Positions 58,915-64,000 of a stretch of DNA of 64,000 nucleotides are shown one piece after another. The first letter of the stretch is position 1, and the number at the start of each line of letters is the position of its first letter. Where the stretch lies: assembly GCA_038496445.1 (NCBI GenBank), contig JALMLS010000455.1:186001-250000 (forward strand). Direction: 5' to 3'. The stretch comes from Trichosphaerium sp. ATCC 40318 (lineage: Eukaryota; Discosea; Flabellinia; Trichosidae). The notes beneath the pieces were generated by a model that saw nothing but the letters and a program-made list of their open reading frames with translations, did not search any database and was not told the origin of the DNA. The translations under genes and the position numbers were made by a program.

Positions 58915-61465
58915 ATGTCATCGGATACAGAGGTATTAAAAGAACGTAGCGCTTGTACTGACTGTAATAGCTTCCAGAATACAAATGTAGCCGTCCTGCT
59001 ATGTTATTACCCATCTTACAAAATAACACCGACACAAGTACGTTACAATTAACCACAAGGAACTTAGTACGTGTTAAATCTCTTCAGATGTAGTGCATAA
59101 GCGCTCAGGGTCGCACGGTGAGCTTACTTTAGTAACCTTTACCCTTCGAACGTTGTTTTGGCGTCCTCATGACGACTCATGGATAAAAGCAAACTACAGG
59201 CGTTTTGGTCGCGGAGGGAAAATCCCTTTTGACAAGATAGAGTACGTAAAATACTTTACCACGTGATATTGCTATTGGCAATGTTTCACCGAAAGTAATT
59301 TTGATTAGTTTTGACGACAACGAATCGAGTATGGGCTACAAACGAGTTAAGAAAGTGTTGTATACTCCAACACCAGTCACAGATATGAACGAAGTAGTTA
59401 AGCATCTTGAGGTCCTACAACACGCTTCAGAGGTTGATAAAATGGTACTCATTGGTTCAAGAGCTGTCAATCATCACATGGAAGATATTGCTGTAATAGC
59501 ACCAGATGTACGCAACCTCACAACTGTATGACCTTGGATTTGTTTTCTAAGTTATTCATTAGACTGATTGGGATATCATCTCTTCACCACGTGCACTGTT
59601 GTCTTTTTTAAAGGAGCACAAAGACCTCATTAAAAAACTTGAACTCTTTACTGAGAAAGGGACTTTTCTTCATTGTGTAATAACTCATCCACTCTACCCT
59701 GAGGATGAGTTAAAGTGTGACTTTGAGGTAACTGAAAGAAAAAATGACTCAGCAAATATGATACTGGAACTATCAAAGAGTGAAGTGTCCGGACAAATAA
59801 CTTTCCCTTCAAGTCGTATTCTCACTGTAGCACCTTGGGCAGTGCTTCTCTCTATATGCCGTTCACACCTTAAATTCTCCATTAAATGGCAAAAGCACGT
59901 GCGAAGGTATCATTGCATGAAGAATGCAAGAAAAGAGGATAATGATGATGCAGACAAAAATAAGCTCATGCGGATGTTTGAAACGCGCCTTAGAGAATCA
60001 CTGAGTATTCATCATGACAACATAAAATTGAGTGACTTAAACATGTACGGAAAGAAATTGAAACAATCAGAAATGAGAAGAAACAACTAATGGATTTTTT
60101 TCTTGTTTTTTCTATTTATAGTGCTTTAACATACTGTCTTAGGATCCCTTTGAGTATTCTTGTTTGTGAAGAAGATATAAACGACTTTAAAGTATTGGTA
60201 GATGTTCCAGAAGAAGATAACTTTCTTAAGAAGAACTGGCTTTGTATGCTAGTTACTACACAACAAAGATTCAAAGCTGCAAGTTTCCTGATTAAATATA
60301 TACAAACGTCACATCCAGTGCTTAAAGACTGCAGTAAGGAAAAAGCTATAGAATGGCTAGTAACGTATGTATCTAAACACGTAAAAGTAAAGTGCTTAAT
60401 AATTGTTAAGGTGTGGACCTGCTGAGTGGATAAGCGACTTTTTAATTGATTCTTTCATGGATATTATAAACGAGAAAACATACAAGGAAGAAAAACAAGT
60501 CACCCCTATTTCTTTAGAGAATGTTGATGTAGAGCTATTCTCAAACCTTCCAACAGAGTTAAATATTGCTATACTATCGTGGATACCTGTTAATATCCAT
60601 GACACTACTGTAAAGTACGTCTGCAAAGCATGGATGGCGCTTTCCTCAGAAGATAAAGTTTGGCAGTTGATAGCAAGAACAAAGTCTTCAAATACTACTC
60701 TGGTAGTATCAAGTGGTTGTTGGAAGCTTCTTTGCAGATACAAAGAAGTAATACCTGTTGATAAACAAAGCCAAAAGAGCTTTGATCATACAGTATCCAT
60801 ACAAACCTTTGACTTGATAAAAATGTTCAACACTGCCAAATCATGGATGACAGTTGCTTTTCGTTTTGCTGACTTGAAACCTTTGCCGTTCGAATCATTG
60901 AAACGGTTTCATGTTGTCATCAAGTCATTGTTCATAGATAATGATGGTAGTTACATGTTTTATTTACCTGAAAGAAACCAAGGTGATCCTTTGAAGATGA
61001 CGATAAGTATGAGAAGTGGTGAGTATGGTTCAAGGTATAGCTATCATAGAAAATTGGTTACAGTTTCGACAGATTTTGGGTTTTCAACTAGTTTTGATGG
61101 CGCTGGTATTTGTAGCAGGGAATATAGCTATTCTACTTTGCTTTCAACTGAAATTGGTACAAAGATATGGTCAAAGGTACAACACAATGATTTCAAGAAA
61201 ACCATCTTGTTCCGCTCTTTTTCATTGATTCTATTTTTTTTTTGAACCTATGCGAAGTACCTACTCATTAGCTTTTATGTGTATCATGTATTGGTTTTTT
61301 TTTCGTTTTCTTGTTCTCTCTTTCTTGTTTACTGTGTTGTTAACTTTTTTGACATAGGAGGTTATTCCAATTTTACAGATTCCAAACTGTCTGTTGATAT
61401 CATTAGTTATAAGTACAATGGAAGATAGTGCATCATTTCTTACACATGTAAAAAGCATGCTTTAA
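58915..61465 (+). CDS. Nucleotidyltransferase-like protein with F-box-like C-terminal half
   Basis: The model starts MSSDTE, then LPEYKCSRPAMLLPIL and joins into one frame to a TAA stop at 61465. A central block reads VLIGSRAVNHHM followed 25 residues later by TTDWDIISSPRALL: a GS motif then D-x-D, the core of a nucleotidyltransferase fold. After a helical region, LFSNLPTELNIAILSWIP with VKYVCKAWMALSSEDKVW is a good F-box. The end is EVIPILQIPNC and THVKSML. The two halves join through donor GTATGT at about 60366 and acceptor AAG at 60410. Substrate is unknown; third metal-binding acid was not identified, so catalytic competence is open. Confidence 0.65.
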
Positions 61466-61584
61466 AATTATTGTACCAAATTTGAAATAAATCACGTGTA
61501 GCTTTCCTAAATACACCAGATTTAGAAAACAACTAAAAATACAAAAATCATAAGACTATCTTTATTCGGGTACTTCAAACATTT

Positions 61585-62719
61585 CTACATGTGCGCCTTT
61601 GTTACTCTGATACATTCATCTGTCACTTTAACCATGTTGCTAAGTTTTATTTTACGAACACCTTTAAGAGCAGCAATACCTTCATCTGTCACGTTTTTAA
61701 GATGTGCAAGTATGATAGTATGTACACCACAAAGAGCAGCAATGCCTACATCTGTAACTTTACTCAATGCCTCAAGATGTATTGTGTGAACACCTGCCAA
61801 AGCACTTATCCCATCATCTGTTATACGGTTACGCAAAGCCATTGAAAACAAATAAATCATTTGAACACCAGCAAGTGATTTAAGCCCTTCATCTGTCACT
61901 GAAGTTTCTCCAAGGCAAATTGTATGAACACCTGATAGGTGTTTAACACCTTTATCTGTAACTTGACGACAAGCATGAAGACTTATTGTGTGAATACCTG
62001 AAAATGACTCAAGATCTTCATCTCGAATATTTGTGTAACATAACTCAATTGAATGTACACCAGAGAGTACTCTAAAGCATACAGGATCAAGATAAGTGCA
62101 ATGTTGTAATGACACTTCATGAACACCTGCAAGTGCTTTAAGACCCTCACCTGTTATTCCCTTACATAAGGTAAGGCTTATTTTATGTACTCCAACAAGT
62201 GCTTGTAGTGTAGAATCATCAATAACAAGGAAGCTAAGATCTATTGTATGTAATCCATCCAAGTGTGCTAGATATTCACCACCAAGAGTTGTACTATCCA
62301 AGATATGAGGAAGGTAAGAAAGGTCAATATTTTTAACACCAGATAGTTTGATGAGATGCTCCTCTTCTTCTAATTTATACACTATCTTTGTATGTCTTAG
62401 AACACCCTTGTATTGTGATATCTTTTCAGCGTGGGACGGCTTTGTTATGGCGGCTTTGATGTAACCGATATTGTGATGAATAATGTCTGATAATAGATGA
62501 TTTATTGGTGATAACTTGTATCTAATGTCATCTCGAGAGGTTTGAGCAATAAGCGTTAATAGTTCGATCGGAAGGTCCAATATATTGTTACATATAGCGC
62601 TTCTATTAGTAGAAGGACTCTGTATACGTTTTGGTACGTTATATTGTCGCTTTTTGCTACTACAAGTAAATTGCGTTTAGTTTAGTTGTAGCTATCGCCA
62701 AGACGCACCAGTGTTCCAT
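61585..62719 (-). CDS. F-box/leucine-rich repeat protein
   Basis: Two exons (62719-62709 and 62659-61585) give 361 residues. The second exon alone lacks an ATG; a short first exon MEHC spliced through a GTGCGT donor restores one. The N-terminus SKKRQYNVPKRIQ is basic. LDLPIELLTLIAQTS is the F-box start. At least nine repeats follow with core GVHTIxLxxxxxVTDEGIAAL, each about 24-26 residues, a cysteine-containing LRR type typical of F-box proteins such as AMN1/FBXL. It probably selects substrates for an SCF ubiquitin ligase (inference). Confidence 0.8.
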
Positions 62720-63123
62720 CCTTGGTTAACAGTTGGCGACAAATGTAAAGTCAATAGAAGTATGTTGACTTTGGAAATGATCCTTTTGTACAGTTGTCAA
62801 TATCAGACAGTAGCTATTTATTTTGTAGTTTGCAGAAGCTATCAACAACATCATACGTTTGATCATCAGCAGTAAATGTTTCCAAATTGGAAAAAAGTGC
62901 AAAGAGGTTGTATTGTAGTGCCTTTGATTCCATTTCGTAAGCCACCTGTAGAGTGCTCTTGTAGTGCCTTCTTACACCTTGTATTTACTATCGCACAACC
63001 ATCTTTGTGGTAGCATTTATAATATATATAGTATAGTTGTATTCGTAACAACAACAAAGTGCTATCAACTTTTTTTTTCACTTCATACTAAGTTTATTTA
63101 CATTTTACAATAGTTTTTTTGAT
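62720..63123. other. Intergenic, nothing recognised
   Basis: About 400 bp between the F-box/LRR start and the end of the terminal gene. An open minus-strand stretch at 62866-63081 lacks an ATG and is not called. Confidence 0.4.
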
Positions 63124-64000
63124 TTAAATCGTGTCTTGTCTACCACCTAGAGGCCAACAAAGTTGAACACGTAATAACCTAAATTCACCGCCAGATATTT
63201 GATTTTTATAAAGTCTTGCCATTGTTTTCAAAGTACCCCATCTAATAATAAAGTTCGTAAACCAAAAAAACTCAAAACAACAAAAAAAAAATCATCAACA
63301 TCTATAGATAGTCGTTACCTGATATGATGTGTAGGATTCTCAAATGTCGGTGGTGCTTTACGTATATTTATATTATCCAGTAAATCTTGTCTACACATCA
63401 TCACACGCATCTTTTGTACTCTAAAAAAAAGCTATGTTAGAATCATGATAGAGTGTCACTTTTTCTTATTGTGACAGATTGCGAACCTTACATCTTCAGC
63501 TTGTTCAAATGTTAAGCCGAAATAATACCACTCTGTTTTACATGGAACACCCATATCCCTTGCAAGAAAGCCAGATCCATAAGACTAAAATAAAACGAAA
63601 ATAAGCAATTAATTAACTAGCACGTTTCTTCTCAAAAAAAACCAGATAAGCTAAGGTAAAACTGATTTTGCAAGGCAAAAGGGTATTGCTAGATTATTGT
63701 ATTCGTACCTCTGAGATAGCATTTAGTATTGAGTTCAGAACTTGCCATAAATCATCCTTATCTTCCATCTGAATAAACGGATCTTCTCTTGTTGTTTTTG
63801 AACTGCCTATGAGAACCTCCCTAAAGAACAAACAACCTTATTAATAATCCACATATCTACGTCACTATCAACCCACTGTCTGGGCGACGAGAATAAAAAA
63901 AAAAAAGAACCAAGCCTTTTTTGTACAGAGTGCTTTTAGTTCTTTTAATCATTACCTTACTGCTGTAGAGTTTGGTAGTATGGTATAAATATCACGCTCC
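63124..64000 (-). CDS. 3' part of an unknown gene, cut by the window edge
   Basis: Five exons on the minus strand join in phase and end at a TAA at 63124-63126; the 5' end lies beyond 64000. Readable blocks are ERDIYTILPNSTAVREVL, DPFIQMEDKDDLWQVLNSI, SYGSGFLARDMGVPCKTEW, YYFGLTFEQAEDV and, at the end, RWGTLKTMARLYKNQISGG and LRVQLCWPLGGRQDTI. Introns are typical short ones with GTACGA, GTAAGG and GTAACG donors. I do not recognise the family. No membrane segment is visible in this part. Confidence 0.65.

Noticed and set aside
1-64000. Non-standard genetic code with UAG as sense, suggested by the CTA tRNA
   Set aside because: Conserved genes end at UAG at the expected places, for example SKL-TAG in the hydratase and the C-terminus of prohibitin-2, and no in-frame UAG is required inside conserved exons.
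1-64000. Transposons, retroelements or viral insertions
   Set aside because: No transposase, reverse transcriptase, integrase or terminal repeat was recognised; the repeats seen are within genes or short.

Overview
The window is a piece of nuclear DNA from a unicellular eukaryote. It is AT-rich and gene-dense, and most genes are interrupted by many very short spliceosomal introns (commonly about 40-60 nt). Many donors begin GTAC, and a CTAAC/TTAAC-like branch motif usually lies shortly before the AG. Start codons often sit in a CAATGG context. TAA, TAG and TGA all end conserved genes, so the code looks standard. No bacterial operon, CRISPR array or recognisable transposase was found. The lineage cannot be fixed from sequence alone; a free-living amoeboid or flagellate protist fits the mix of F-box, MORN, LRR, Roco and RhoGAP genes.

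Layout. 0-7.4 kb: small unknown genes, an enoyl-CoA hydratase-family gene with a peroxisomal SKL end, a gene-poor stretch with decayed coding pieces and a diverged repeat pair, and a gene with three W-Y repeats. 7.4-19.8 kb: housekeeping genes (insulysin, a DDX59-type helicase with a HIT zinc finger, prohibitin-2, the elongation factor IWS1/Spn1). 20-30.8 kb: signalling and accessory genes (a stand-alone RhoGAP domain, an F-box-like gene, and a roughly 1,900-residue MORN-Roc-COR-PARP-receiver-like protein). 30.8-39.7 kb: dienoyl-CoA isomerase with a tRNA-Asp in one intron, an Nma111/DegP7-type protease and SRP54. 40.5-40.8 kb: a tRNA locus that reads as a circularly permuted tRNA-Trp(CCA) enclosing a second tRNA with anticodon CTA. 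41-53.2 kb: a single-pass LRR surface protein, the spliceosomal cyclophilin PPIL2, a Rab7-like GTPase, a MORN-variant protein and an R3H plus dual-specificity phosphatase gene. 53.4-64 kb: B12-dependent methionine synthase, a nucleotidyltransferase-like/F-box protein, an F-box/LRR protein and the 3' end of an unknown gene.

Most genes are in divergent or convergent pairs with tiny gaps (23 bp between PPIL2 and RAB7, 79 bp between DDX59 and PHB2), so shared bidirectional promoters are likely. The hexamer CACGTG is far more common than base composition predicts and is a candidate shared regulatory site.

The two most unusual items are the permuted tRNA locus at 40,507-40,684 and the MORN-Roco-PARP giant at 23,555-30,161. 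Gene models here were spliced by hand from GT-AG signals and protein-family conservation, so exon edges in poorly conserved genes are approximate.
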